Of a stretch of 64,000 nt of DNA, positions 1-8,270 are shown piece by piece. A program made the position numbers and the translations under genes. Every line of letters starts with the position of its first letter. Positions within the stretch are counted from its first letter, which is position 1. The notes under the pieces were generated by a model that searched no databases, was not told the origin of the DNA, and worked only from the letters and a program-made list of their open reading frames with translations. Source of the stretch: Komagataeibacter xylinus (GTDB lineage Bacteria; Pseudomonadota; Alphaproteobacteria; Acetobacterales; Acetobacteraceae); contig NZ_JARWSK010000002.1 in NCBI RefSeq assembly GCF_031081985.1, positions 248,001 to 312,000 on the forward strand. The letters run 5' to 3'.

Positions 1-1228
1 TGCTGTTGAGCAGCCAAGTAGGGCGGTCATGCGGGTCAACTACCTGCCCCGAAAAAATCACCTCGTAGCAGATCAGCGGCCCCACCGGGGCAACACCCGG
101 CAGGTGCCAGGTCTGCACGCCGGGGCCGGGGGTCAGCCCATCTCCCGGCACGACATGAAAAGGCAGGAACGCGGGCTGGTATTCGCCAAACGGCACCAGA
201 TGCGCCTTGTCATAGGGGGGGGCGGGCTGGCCATCAGGCAGCAGGGCCACCATGCTGTTGCGCCAGTGCCTGTCCGCCTCCAGCCAGCGCAGCGTGCCGA
301 TTACACCCGCTGCCGCCCCCTGCCCCGCCCGCATGATCATGGGGCGCGCGATATCATCTTCCAAAAGCAGGCCGGGAAAGGCCGATTCCGGCCACGCAAA
401 CACCACCGGCCTGCCATCCGCCTCGCGCAGGCCCGCCTGCACGCCCGCATGCGTCAGCTCCAGATAGCGCCGGAACACCGCCACATCGGAGTCGCGTGAT
501 ATTTTCTCGGTCTCGGGCACGTTGCCCTGCACCAGCACCACCTCGGGATTATGGCCATAGGTGTCATGGATGCTGGCAATGCGCAGCGCGCCACTAGCCA
601 CCCATGCCACCAGCACACCCGCGCAGGCCAGGCGCCCCGTGCGGCCATAAAGCGGCGCAAGCGCGAGCAGGCAGGTCAGCAGTGTCAGCCCGTCCACCCC
701 GATCCATGCGGCGGGCTGGAGCATGATGTCCCCTGCAAGACCCGGAAACGCCCACACGCTGCCGGGCGGATTCCACGGGAAGCCACTGAACACGTAAACC
801 CGCGCCATGTCCGTCAGCGTCCACAACGCCGCCAGCACCACCAGCCGCCCGGTGCCGCGCGGCACAAGGCGGCTCACCCCGGCCGAGAACGCGCTGAGCG
901 GTGCCAGAATGACCGCGCAGCCCGGCGAGGCCAGTGGCACCAGCCACCAGAAATCATCTGCCCGGATCAGGATGGCATACATGAGCCAGTACAGGCCCAC
1001 GGTGTACAGCCCCATGGCGAACATGAAGCCCCGCCGCGCGGCCTCTTTCCAGCCAGCCGCCTGATCAATGGCCAGCGCCAGCAGGCAGAAGGCCACCGGC
1101 AGCACCACGACCGCATGCACGGGCGGAAAGCCCAGCGCGTACAGCCCGCCCGCCAGCACCATGACAAGGTCCGCGCGCCATCCATGCTGGCGCGACAGCC
1201 TCATATACAGATCAAGAAGGAAGTTCAT
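1..1228 (-). CDS. lnt: apolipoprotein N-acyltransferase Lnt, C-terminus cut by window edge
   Basis: Transfers the third acyl chain from phospholipid to the N-terminal cysteine of lipoproteins in the inner membrane. The frame runs from an ATG at 1228 to the window edge with no stop (409 codons visible; the family is about 510). The first ~200 residues are strongly hydrophobic with several membrane segments. A nitrilase-fold domain follows, with all three catalytic positions visible: Glu in WPES, Lys in YDKAHLVPFGEY and Cys in LICYE. The last ~90 residues lie outside the window. It lies 36 nt downstream of olsB, so fur-olsB-lnt probably form one transcript. Short frames seen elsewhere in this stretch are shadows. 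Confidence 0.93.
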   Translation of the reverse strand, partial: MNFLLDLYMRLSRQHGWRADLVMVLAGGLYALGFPPVHAVVVLPVAFCLLALAIDQAAGWKEAARRGFMFAMGLYTVGLYWLMYAILIRADDFWWLVPLASPGCAVILAPLSAFSAGVSRLVPRGTGRLVVLAALWTLTDMARVYVFSGFPWNPPGSVWAFPGLAGDIMLQPAAWIGVDGLTLLTCLLALAPLYGRTGRLACAGVLVAWVASGALRIASIHDTYGHNPEVVLVQGNVPETEKISRDSDVAVFRRYLELTHAGVQAGLREADGRPVVFAWPESAFPGLLLEDDIARPMIMRAGQGAAAGVIGTLRWLEADRHWRNSMVALLPDGQPAPPYDKAHLVPFGEYQPAFLPFHVVPGDGLTPGPGVQTWHLPGVAPVGPLICYEVIFSGQVVDPHDRPTWLLNS

Positions 1229-1264
1229 GCAGCGCCGCGACCCGCGCCGTGGGGGCGGACGCGC

Positions 1265-2110
1265 CTAGTCCAGCGCGTCACGCAGGCGGCGCTCGTAATG
1301 GCGGTAATACTTGTCAGCGAGCAGTTCGCTCTTGACGAGCACGGCCACATCAATGGTGTTGAACTGTTCATCAATCACCGCGCCATCACCCACATAGCCC
1401 CCAAGCCGCAGGTAACCCTTGATCAGGGGCGGCAGGCGCGCGAGCGAGCGGCGATGGTCGAGGGTCTGCGGGTCGGAGCGCAGCATTTCCACCCGGCGCT
1501 CCGGCACGGCGCTGATGCGCAGCGCGGGCGGGGCAAGGTGGTTGTGATACAGGTAGGTCAGTTCATCGGACAGCGCATCGGGGTTGGTGCCCGGCAGGCT
1601 CGCGCAGCCGAACAGCACGTCAATGCGATGCAGGAAAATGTAAGAGGCAATGCCGCGCCACAGCAGTTGCATGGCCGCGCGACCGCGATAGTTCTGGTCC
1701 ACGCACGACCGCCCCACCTCAAGCAGCCGACCGGGAAACTCGGTCAGGCGCGAGATGTCGTATTCGCCCGATGTATAGAATTTGCCCAGCTTCTTCGCGG
1801 CATCGCCCTGCATGAGCCGATAGGTGCCCACAACGCCCTTCGCACCCGATGAGATGGCATGGTCGATCACCAGAAGGTGATCGGCATATTCATCGAATTC
1901 GTCCACGTCCCGCTTCAGCCGGGCGGTACGGGAATCGGGGCGAGCACCCATTTCCTCATAGAACACACGGTAGCGCAGCGCCTGGGCGGCATCGCGCTCT
2001 TCATCCGTCGCGGCGATCCTGACGCCAAGGTTTCCCCCCCGCAATTCGGGGAAACCGTTGCGCTCGAGGTCCAGAGTGGAAAGGGACTGTATGGTTTTCT
2101 CGATACTCAA
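1265..2110 (-). CDS. olsB: OlsB-type L-ornithine N-alpha-acyltransferase (GNAT fold)
   Basis: 281 residues resembling OlsB, which adds a 3-hydroxyacyl group from acyl-ACP to ornithine to make lyso-ornithine lipid, the first step of phosphorus-free ornithine lipids. Typical family features visible: the early ALRYRVFYEEMGA block, LLEVGRSCV, YRGRAAMQLLWRGIA and LFGCASLPG. The ATG overlaps the fur stop by 4 nt (ATGA), implying translational coupling. No olsA acyltransferase is in the window, so the second acylation must be encoded elsewhere or by a fused OlsF. A plain hemolysin-like acyltransferase of unknown substrate is the alternative reading. Confidence 0.85.
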   Translation of the reverse strand: MSIEKTIQSLSTLDLERNGFPELRGGNLGVRIAATDEERDAAQALRYRVFYEEMGARPDSRTARLKRDVDEFDEYADHLLVIDHAISSGAKGVVGTYRLMQGDAAKKLGKFYTSGEYDISRLTEFPGRLLEVGRSCVDQNYRGRAAMQLLWRGIASYIFLHRIDVLFGCASLPGTNPDALSDELTYLYHNHLAPPALRISAVPERRVEMLRSDPQTLDHRRSLARLPPLIKGYLRLGGYVGDGAVIDEQFNTIDVAVLVKSELLADKYYRHYERRLRDALD

Positions 2111-2598
2111 GGCCGTGACCCGCCCTTCTGCTCCGTTTGCACCGTATGGTCCGTCTGTTCTTGTGCCACGTCGGGCAGCCTGCGCGCAAACAGTTCCAGC
2201 CGATGGGACACCAGCTCGAACCCGAGGGAAGCCGTGATCTGACGCAGCAGTTCGGCATGGGCGGCATGGGTGAACTCAACAACCTGCCCGCTTTCCACGT
2301 CGATCAGGTGGTAGTGGTCACCTTCCTCCGTGGCCTCGTAGCGCGCGCGGCCACCGCCAAAGTCACGGCGTTCGAGAATGCCGTTTTCTTCCAGCAGGCG
2401 AACGGTGCGGTACACCGTGGCAACCGATATGCGCCCGTCAAGTGCGGAGGCACGGCGGTAGAGTTCCTCCACATCCGGGTGGTCATGGGCCTCGGACAGC
2501 ACGCGCGCGATGACACGGCGCTGGCCCGTCATCTTCAGGCCGCGCTCCATGCACATGCGCTCGATGCGCGTCAGTAATCCGTTACGATCTGTTGCCAT
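2107..2598 (-). CDS. fur: Fur/Mur-family ferric (or manganese) uptake regulator
   Basis: 163-residue winged-helix metalloregulator. The N-terminal DNA-binding domain has the recognition helix ISVATVYRTVRLLEENG, followed by the dimerisation domain with DHYHLIDVESGQVVEF. Where E. coli Fur has the CxxC structural zinc pair, this protein has D-V-E-S. This is usual for alphaproteobacterial Fur/Mur, so sensing iron versus manganese cannot be decided by eye. It is the first gene of a likely fur-olsB-lnt transcript. The 57-nt gap to mucR holds an inverted repeat (TATGGAC at 2602-2608, GTCCATA at 2631-2637) that could be an operator. Confidence 0.9.
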   Translation of the reverse strand: MATDRNGLLTRIERMCMERGLKMTGQRRVIARVLSEAHDHPDVEELYRRASALDGRISVATVYRTVRLLEENGILERRDFGGGRARYEATEEGDHYHLIDVESGQVVEFTHAAHAELLRQITASLGFELVSHRLELFARRLPDVAQEQTDHTVQTEQKGGSRP

Positions 2599-2655
2599 AC
2601 CTATGGACGTAGCCGATCAGGCCGATACCTGTCCATATGACCACCCGGCACGGAG

Positions 2656-3060
2656 TCAGTCCTCGCGTTTCGTGCCGAGCCCGATCTGGCGGGCCAGGGT
2701 GGAGCGGTGGCTGGCGTAGCTTGGCGCCACCATGGGGTAGTCATGCGGCAGGCCCCAGCGCTCGCGATATTCATCGGGCGTCATGTTATAGGCGGTCTTG
2801 AGGTGCCGCTTGAGCATCTTGAGCTTCTTCCCGTCCTCGAGGCAGACGATGTAGTCGGGGAAGACGGACTTCTTGAGCGGCACCGCGGGCACCGGCTTCT
2901 CGGGCACGGGCTCGGCACGCCCGAGGGAGGCAACAGCCTCATAGACCTGATGAATCAGACCGGGAAGGGTCTCCGCGTCGATTTCATTGCGCGAGACATA
3001 TGCCGAAACGATTTCGGCAGCGAGTTCGCGCACTTCAACTTCTGCCGCTGCATCAGCCAT
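2656..3060 (-). CDS. MucR/Ros-family transcriptional regulator, apparently zinc-less
   Basis: 134 residues with the Ros/MucR C-terminal fold (FPDYIVCLEDGKKLK, then KRHL, MTPDEYRERWGLP). MucR proteins are H-NS-like silencers that control envelope, polysaccharide and motility genes in alphaproteobacteria. Canonical Ros coordinates zinc with Cys-x2-Cys-x9-His-x4-His. Here Cys73 and His86 are kept, the second Cys is Asp76, and Ala90-Tyr91 stand where the last His would be. It therefore probably folds without metal, as described for some Mesorhizobium homologues. The long N-terminal helical part (residues 5-45) is the likely oligomerisation region. Divergent from the TusA-like gene. Confidence 0.9.
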   Translation of the reverse strand: MADAAAEVEVRELAAEIVSAYVSRNEIDAETLPGLIHQVYEAVASLGRAEPVPEKPVPAVPLKKSVFPDYIVCLEDGKKLKMLKRHLKTAYNMTPDEYRERWGLPHDYPMVAPSYASHRSTLARQIGLGTKRED

Positions 3061-3153
3061 TAATCTGATCCTGTCACTCTGGAATAATGATGCATCCTAT
3101 ATAAATAATTCCAGAAGGATCGCAACCGGTCACAACAGAGGTTTCATGGTAAT
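3061..3153. promoter_or_regulatory. AT-rich divergent promoter region with inverted repeat
   Basis: The space between mucR and the TusA-like gene is clearly AT-richer than its neighbours. It contains an imperfect inverted repeat, TCTGGAAT at 3078-3085 and ATTCCAGA at 3108-3115, around an A/T core. MucR-type proteins bind AT-rich targets and repress their own promoters, so this is a candidate autoregulatory site. No direct evidence beyond sequence shape. Confidence 0.35.
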
Positions 3154-3402
3154 ATGTCTGATATAGAAATGGTCAAACTGGATATCACCCATGAAGTGTG
3201 CCCCATGACTTTCGTGCACACGCGTCTGGCCCTTGACAGACTTCCAGCCGGGGAAAAACTGCTTGTCCGCCTGCGTGGAGCGGGTCCGCTGGACAATGTT
3301 TCGCGCAGTCTGAAGCTGCTTGGTCATGTCGTGGAAGAAATACAGACAGAAACAGATGGCATAACCCACCGGCTGACCGTGCTCAAATCTCCCGCTTCAT
3401 GA
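3154..3402 (+). CDS. TusA/SirA-like sulfurtransferase-family protein
   Basis: 82 residues with the TusA/YedF fold: the beta-alpha-beta start leads to a conserved Cys16-Pro dipeptide at the tip of the first helix (EVCPMTFVHTRLAL). Family members relay sulfur as a persulfide on that Cys for tRNA thiolation, molybdenum cofactor or sulfur oxidation. The usual CPxP motif is CPMT here, which is seen in TusA-like rather than strict TusA proteins. It converges on rimI and the two stop ends overlap by 20 nt. Confidence 0.8.
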   Translation: MSDIEMVKLDITHEVCPMTFVHTRLALDRLPAGEKLLVRLRGAGPLDNVSRSLKLLGHVVEEIQTETDGITHRLTVLKSPAS

Positions 3403-3826
3403 CACACGCATCGGTGCCATCGGGGTAATAGCGCCGCCGCACCCCCACCACAGCGAATCCCGCCGCATGGTACAGCCCCAGTGCGGCCACGTTGTCATCC
3501 GCCACCTCCAGGAACATATGGGCCGCCCCAGCCCGCACGGCCTCTTTGACGCACCGCGCCAGCAGGTCGCGCCCGATGCCCTGCCCCTGCCAGGCAGGGT
3601 CCACGGCAAAGGTCAGGATCTCGGCTTCATCAAACAGGGCGCGCGCCATGATGAAACCAGCCGTGGGGGGAACATTTTTACCCTGCGCAAACAGCACGAA
3701 CACACCGGGCATGGCCAGCAGGGCCGCCATGGCCTGCGCGTCCCACCGGTGCACGGGGGTGAAAGCGGCCGCGTGAATGCGGGCCAGCAGCGCGGCCTGC
3801 CCTGTCAGCGCGGCGGCGTCCGTCAT
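3383..3826 (-). CDS. rimI: RimI-type ribosomal protein S18 alanine N-acetyltransferase (GNAT)
   Basis: 147-residue GNAT acetyltransferase. The acetyl-CoA binding loop is visible as QGQGIGRDLL after ILTFAVDPAW, and the C-terminal NVAALGLYHAAGF plus R-R-Y-Y is typical of RimI. Its ATG overlaps the tsaB stop by 4 nt. The tsaB-rimI pairing is widespread and supports the call over a generic GNAT enzyme. Confidence 0.88.
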   Translation of the reverse strand: MTDAAALTGQAALLARIHAAAFTPVHRWDAQAMAALLAMPGVFVLFAQGKNVPPTAGFIMARALFDEAEILTFAVDPAWQGQGIGRDLLARCVKEAVRAGAAHMFLEVADDNVAALGLYHAAGFAVVGVRRRYYPDGTDACVMKREI

Positions 3827-4533
3827 GGGGTAACGGGGGCTGGCCGCAGGCCCGCAGCCGGCAGCCGGGCTTCCGGCGCATCGACATAAAGCGGCTGGGC
3901 CGCGCGGGGGGGCAGACGCCCATGCAGGCGCAGCAGGGCGGCAACCGCAATGGCCTGCGGGTCGGGTGGCGCATCGGGCAGCAGGTGCATGTCACCTCGC
4001 GGACCTGCAGCCTCCATGATGGCCTGCGCCCCGTTGCCTGCCAGCAGCAGGGGGCCTGGCGGCAGGTCGAGCGCATCAAGCATGCAGGCGCGGACCTGCC
4101 CAAGCGCTGACGGCGCGCCTGGCGTTTCAATAAATACGCGGCCCCGACGGGCCATGGTGCAATGCAGGGCCGTAGCCCCCAGCGCGTCGGCGGCGGCATG
4201 CAGGGCCGGGGCCATGACCTCGCCCCCGGTCACGCCCACCACCGTGCAACCCGCACCCGCCGCCAGCCCGTGCGCAAATGCAAGCGAGGCCCGCAGCCCC
4301 GTAAACGACCCCGGCCCCACCACCACGCCTGCAAGGTCAGGCATGGCATGGCTCCAGCCACACTGTGCGAACAGTTCGGTGGCCAGCAGCGGAAACTGCT
4401 CGGCAGCGCCACGCCCGGTGGCGATACGGGTGGCAAGAAGTGCGGGCAGGCCCGCCGCATCGGCGCTCAGGCAGGCAATCAGAGCCTGTGCCTGCGCCCC
4501 GGTCGCGGCACCATCCATGACCAGAATGCGCAT
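3823..4533 (-). CDS. tsaB: tRNA threonylcarbamoyladenosine biosynthesis protein TsaB
   Basis: 236 residues with an ASKHA-type fold (MRILVMDGA start, VVGPGSFTGLRASLAFAHGLA motif). TsaB partners TsaD and TsaE to put the threonylcarbamoyl group on A37 of ANN-decoding tRNAs. The GPGSFTGLR stretch is the most diagnostic signature. Placed between the nitroreductase gene (3 nt away) and rimI (4-nt overlap) in one tight minus-strand operon. Confidence 0.92.
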   Translation of the reverse strand: MRILVMDGAATGAQAQALIACLSADAAGLPALLATRIATGRGAAEQFPLLATELFAQCGWSHAMPDLAGVVVGPGSFTGLRASLAFAHGLAAGAGCTVVGVTGGEVMAPALHAAADALGATALHCTMARRGRVFIETPGAPSALGQVRACMLDALDLPPGPLLLAGNGAQAIMEAAGPRGDMHLLPDAPPDPQAIAVAALLRLHGRLPPRAAQPLYVDAPEARLPAAGLRPAPVTP

Positions 4534-4536
4534 GGG

Positions 4537-5121
4537 TCAGACAATCACGCAGGCATCATCAAAGCCCAGGCGCGGCGCGCGCGGCGTGGGCGGCGGCCCG
4601 TCGCTATAGCCAAGGCAGAGCAGGAAATTGGCCTGCCAGCCCTGATTGGCCAGGAAGGCGTCTTCCACCATGGCGGCATCGAAGCCTGAAAGCGGCAACG
4701 CCGACAGGCCCAGCGCGCGGGCGGCCATGATCATGTAGCCGCCTTCCAGCGTGCCGTTGCGCTGGGCGGTTTCCTCGGCCAGGCCCACATCGGCGGCGAA
4801 CCACTGGCGCACATGGGCCTGCGGGTTCAGCGTATCCATGCGCTCGAAGAACAGCGGGTCATGCGCCACGATCACCGTGACCGGCGCGGTCATCATGCGC
4901 TGCACGTTGCCCGCCGAGAGTGCCGGGCGCAGGCTCTCGCGCGCGCCCTCCGTGGTCAGGAACACGAAGCGGGCAGGACAGCAGTTGCCCGATGTCGGCC
5001 CAAGGCGCACCAGATCATAAAGCTGGCGCAGCGTATCGGTGCCGACGGGCCGGTCATTCCACGCCACCGGCGTGCGTGCATTACGGAACAGAAGATCAAG
5101 CCCAGCGTCATCAAGCGCCAT
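4537..5121 (-). CDS. RutE/HadB-type nitroreductase family protein
   Basis: 194-residue FMN-dependent nitroreductase-fold protein. LRQLYDLVRLGPTSGNCCPARFVFL matches the RutE/HadB subgroup (malonic semialdehyde reductase or putative NADH oxidase). GYMIMAARALGLSALPLSGFD is the second FMN-site element. No other rut pyrimidine-degradation gene is nearby, so the physiological substrate is open. It sits upstream of tsaB-rimI and downstream of nfu with short gaps. Confidence 0.82.
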   Translation of the reverse strand: MALDDAGLDLLFRNARTPVAWNDRPVGTDTLRQLYDLVRLGPTSGNCCPARFVFLTTEGARESLRPALSAGNVQRMMTAPVTVIVAHDPLFFERMDTLNPQAHVRQWFAADVGLAEETAQRNGTLEGGYMIMAARALGLSALPLSGFDAAMVEDAFLANQGWQANFLLCLGYSDGPPPTPRAPRLGFDDACVIV

Positions 5122-5156
5122 GAAACATTCCCAAGCTTACGCGCAAGACCTGCCGA

Positions 5157-5720
5157 TCAGGCCTCTACCTGCTCCACCGATACCACTTCCGGCACGTAAT
5201 GGCGCAGCATGTTCTCGACCCCGTGCTTGAGGGTGGCGCGTGATGACGGGCAGCCCGAGCACGCACCCTGCATGGTCAAGCGCACCACGCCATCGCGGTA
5301 GCCACGGAAGACGATGTCACCGCCATCACCCGCCACGGCGGGGCGCACGCGGGTGTCGAGCAGTTCCTTGATCTGCTGCACGATTTCCTCATCCCCCGGC
5401 GCGATCAGGTCTTCAACCACCACGGCCTCGCTTTCCACCACGGGCTGTTCGGTGGCAAGGTAATCGGCCAGCACCGAGAGCACCTGCGGGCGCAGGGCCT
5501 CCCACTCGGTGGCATCGGCGCGGGTCACGGCCACGAAGTCATTGCCAAAGAAGACGCGGGCCACGCCATCAAGGTCGAACAGCAGCTCGGCCAGGCGCGA
5601 GCGGCCCGCCACGGAATCGGGGCTGATGAAGTCAGCCGTCGCCCCGCTGGCCATGATCTCGCGCCCGGGCAGGAACTTCAGGGTGGCGGGATTGGGTGTG
5701 TCTTCCGTTTCGATGAACAT
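5157..5720 (-). CDS. Nfu-type iron-sulfur cluster scaffold/carrier
   Basis: 187 residues from an ATG at 5720; the longer open frame upstream of it has no family similarity. N-terminal Nfu_N domain (MFIETEDTPNPATLKFLPGR), C-terminal NifU-like domain with the cluster-binding CSGC pair in MQGACSGCPSS. This architecture matches NFU1/alphaproteobacterial Nfu, which carries 4Fe-4S clusters to target enzymes such as aconitase or lipoate synthase. It heads the nfu-nitroreductase-tsaB-rimI run. Confidence 0.93.
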   Translation of the reverse strand: MFIETEDTPNPATLKFLPGREIMASGATADFISPDSVAGRSRLAELLFDLDGVARVFFGNDFVAVTRADATEWEALRPQVLSVLADYLATEQPVVESEAVVVEDLIAPGDEEIVQQIKELLDTRVRPAVAGDGGDIVFRGYRDGVVRLTMQGACSGCPSSRATLKHGVENMLRHYVPEVVSVEQVEA

Positions 5721-5852
5721 TGCTCGGTCTTCCAGACATGACGGGAAAGGGGGGACAGGCAAAAGTACTTCCCGGGTCCTGTTATATGATCGACCCGCGC
5801 GCAAATCCAACCCCACGCACACGCACGGCGTGCATTTATGCCCAGTGGCCTA

Positions 5853-7214
5853 TCACGGCATGCGTGGCAGGACAATTTCCGCGCACAACCCGCCCTCCAG
5901 CCGGTTGAACAACCTGAACCGCCCGCCGCCACGCGCCACCTCGCGGCTGACAATGGCCAGCCCCAGCCCCAGCCCGCCCGTGCTGCGCGAGCGCGAGCCC
6001 TCAACGCGGTAGAATGGCGTGGTCACCCGGTCGAGTTCGGCCTCGGGCAGGCCGGGGCCGTTATCCTCCACGCGGATGCACAAAGCATCCTCCATCAGCG
6101 TCAGGCTGACATGGGCGTTGCCGCCATAGTTCACGGCATTGTCAATCAGGTTGCCCACCACGCGCTTGAGCGCCAGCGGGCGGACCATGGCCTGCGCCTG
6201 GTCCGGGCCATCATAGGTCACGTTCCGGCCCTGATCGGCCTCGTCATCCACGCGCGTGGCCAGAATGGAGGCCACATTGACCGAACGCGCGGGCTCGGGG
6301 TCCTTCTCGCCCGAAAGATAGGCCAGCACGCCGGTAATCATGGCCTCCATCTCGGTCACGTCGGCCTCGATCTCCTTCTGCGCGTTCGTATCCTCCAGAA
6401 AACCCGCGCGCAGGCGCAGGCGGGCGAGCGGGGTGCGCAGGTCGTGCGATACGGCGGCCAGCGCCTCGGTGCGGTCGGCGATCAGGCGGTTGATGCGCTC
6501 CTGCATGGCGTTGATGGCGCGGGCGAGATAGCGCACCTCACGCGGGCCCTTGTCGGCCAGAGGCACCCACCGGCCAGACCCCACCGTATCGGCCACATCG
6601 GCCAGGGCGCGCAGCGGCATACTCAGCGCGCGCACCAGCATGCCGGTCGCCCCGATGACGGCACCCGCAAGGATGGCCGCCGAGACGAGGCCGCGGCGCA
6701 TATGGTGCGGCTCAAGAATATCGGGGGCGAGGAAGCCCATGTAGCTGCCATCGGGCAGGCGCAGCGTGCCGCGCACATCCGCCGTGCCCATGATGGTGCC
6801 TGCAAGGTTGAGCGCATCGCCCTGCAGCACCGGCAGCGTGCCCGCCAGCCGGTCATGCAGCTTGCGCAGCGAGGGCGGCTCGACCTTGAGCGCGCCCTGC
6901 TGGCCCTGGGTGCGCCAGTCCACCGTAAGATCACTGGTGGAGAGCATGGCGGCGAGCACCATGCGCTGCGAGGTGGGCGTTGCCGCCAGCACGCGCGCGT
7001 CGATCACCAGCCGCTCGCCCACCTGTTCAAGCTGGGCGTCATCTATGGTGTAGGTCTCGGCCTCCTCATAGAAAACCGAGCTGCCCACGAACACGAGCGC
7101 CACCGCAACCAGCAGCACGAACATGACGCGCCCGACCAGCCCGCGCGGCCATAGCGTGATGCGCCGTGCAACCTGTGGCGCGCGCGCGGCCTGTGCGCTT
7201 CCCTGCCCTGCCAC
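5853..7214 (-). CDS. EnvZ-like sensor histidine kinase
   Basis: 453 residues from a GTG start 11 nt after the response-regulator gene. Membrane segment at about 28-47, periplasmic region to about 180, second membrane segment, then HAMP (PLRALADVADTVGSG). The kinase core shows the H box AVSHDLRTPLARLRLR, N box NLIDNAVNYG and G boxes DNGPGLP and GGLGLGLAIV. The H-box type is EnvZ/OmpR-like. The stimulus is not evident. It should phosphorylate the adjacent OmpR-type regulator. Confidence 0.92.
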   Translation of the reverse strand: MAGQGSAQAARAPQVARRITLWPRGLVGRVMFVLLVAVALVFVGSSVFYEEAETYTIDDAQLEQVGERLVIDARVLAATPTSQRMVLAAMLSTSDLTVDWRTQGQQGALKVEPPSLRKLHDRLAGTLPVLQGDALNLAGTIMGTADVRGTLRLPDGSYMGFLAPDILEPHHMRRGLVSAAILAGAVIGATGMLVRALSMPLRALADVADTVGSGRWVPLADKGPREVRYLARAINAMQERINRLIADRTEALAAVSHDLRTPLARLRLRAGFLEDTNAQKEIEADVTEMEAMITGVLAYLSGEKDPEPARSVNVASILATRVDDEADQGRNVTYDGPDQAQAMVRPLALKRVVGNLIDNAVNYGGNAHVSLTLMEDALCIRVEDNGPGLPEAELDRVTTPFYRVEGSRSRSTGGLGLGLAIVSREVARGGGRFRLFNRLEGGLCAEIVLPRMP

Positions 7215-7225
7215 GGCGCGCGGCC

Positions 7226-8011
7226 TCAGACCCGCTCCACTTCGGCAGTGAAGATATAGCCCATGCCGCGCACGGTGCGGATCAGCCCATCCGAATCCGG
7301 CCCAAGCTTGCGCCGCAGGCGGCTGACCAGCACATCCACGCTGCGGTCGGACACATCGCCCAGCCGCGTGCGTGACAGCTCCAGCAGCCGGTCACGCCCG
7401 ATCACGCGCTGCGGGTTGTCAAGGAAGCTGGTGAGCAGGTCATGCTCCGCCCCCGAAATCTCGACCGCCATGCCCGAGGGATCGGTCAGTTCACGCCGCC
7501 GCAGGTCGAGCATCCAGCCGCCGAAGCGCACGGTTTCCTTGCGCTGCCGCCCGGCACTTGGTGTGGTCACGCCACCCCCACGCCTGCGCAGCACCGCGCG
7601 CACCCGGGCGAGCAGTTCCTTCTGGCCAAAGGGCTTGGGCACGTAGTCATCCGCACCGAGTTCGAGGCCCTGCACGCGGTCAAGCTCCTCGCCACGGGCG
7701 GAAACGATGATGACCGGTACCTCCGTCAACGGAGCCTCGCCCGGCACCGAGGGATCAGCCTGCACGCGCAGGCTGCGGCACAGGTCCAGCCCGTTGGTGC
7801 CGGGCAGCATCACGTCAAGGATGATGAGGTCGGCTGCCTGCGCCTTGAGCGCATCCCACATTTCAGGCCCATCCTGCACGCCGCGCACGCGGTAGCCATC
7901 GCCCTGCAGGGCGCGGACGATCAGGGTGCGCATGCCGGGATCGTCTTCCACCACGAGGATGCGGGCGGGCAGATCGGCTGTGGCGGGTATCTGTGTCATT
8001 CTCTTGGCCAT
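7226..8011 (-). CDS. OmpR-family response regulator
   Basis: 261 residues if started at the ATG at 8011 (a second ATG at 7999 and a TTG at 8029 are possible). Receiver domain: acidic pair in VVEDDPG, phospho-Asp in LIILDVMLPG, Thr/Ser and Lys in VSARG and YVPKPFG. The C-terminal winged helix has RDRLLELSRTRLGDVSDRSVDVLVSRLRRKLG. Cotranscribed with the downstream kinase. The nested palindrome at 8111-8167 lies upstream. Confidence 0.92.
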   Translation of the reverse strand: MAKRMTQIPATADLPARILVVEDDPGMRTLIVRALQGDGYRVRGVQDGPEMWDALKAQAADLIILDVMLPGTNGLDLCRSLRVQADPSVPGEAPLTEVPVIIVSARGEELDRVQGLELGADDYVPKPFGQKELLARVRAVLRRRGGGVTTPSAGRQRKETVRFGGWMLDLRRRELTDPSGMAVEISGAEHDLLTSFLDNPQRVIGRDRLLELSRTRLGDVSDRSVDVLVSRLRRKLGPDSDGLIRTVRGMGYIFTAEVERV

Positions 8012-8110
8012 GTTCCGGTTCAGGGGCAAGGCGGAATGCCCTTACATGCAACATTACCCAGCATAACCAACGTGCGGCATGCGGATAAGGCCATCGATCA
8101 TATCATAAAA

Positions 8111-8167
8111 TGTCTGCCACACATGCAAACGGGGCGCCGGATGACCCGGCGCCCCGTCTGGCAGACA
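8111..8167. terminator. nested palindrome between response regulator and TPR gene
   Basis: Two nested inverted repeats: outer TGTCTGCCA (8111-8119) with TGGCAGACA (8159-8167), inner GGGGCGCCGG (8131-8140) with CCGGCGCCCC (8145-8154). It lies downstream of the TPR gene and its palindromic repeat and upstream of the response regulator. There is no T-run, so termination would have to be Rho-linked; it may instead be an mRNA 3' stabiliser. Confidence 0.4.
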
Positions 8168-8183
8168 AGCTGCAAAAGATAAG

Positions 8184-8260
8184 AAGTTTCCGGGTGCCGC
8201 CTTTTTTTAAAAAGGCGGCATCTTTCAAAGCTTTTTGAAAAAAAGCTTCACCAGAAACTT
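8184..8260. repeat. palindromic gene-end repeat, copy 1
   Basis: Full copy of the dispersed repeat: outer inverted ends (AAGTTTCCGGGT ... ACCAGAAACTT) around two hairpins, GCCGCC-T7-A5-GGCGGC and AAGC-T5-G-A7-GCTT. It lies 10 nt 3' of the TPR gene stop. Confidence 0.85.
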
Positions 8261-8270
8261 CTGTTTGTTA

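Noticed and set aside
551-1852. 433-codon plus-strand open frame across lnt and olsB
   Set aside because: Gln/His/Arg-rich shadow spanning two real minus-strand genes.
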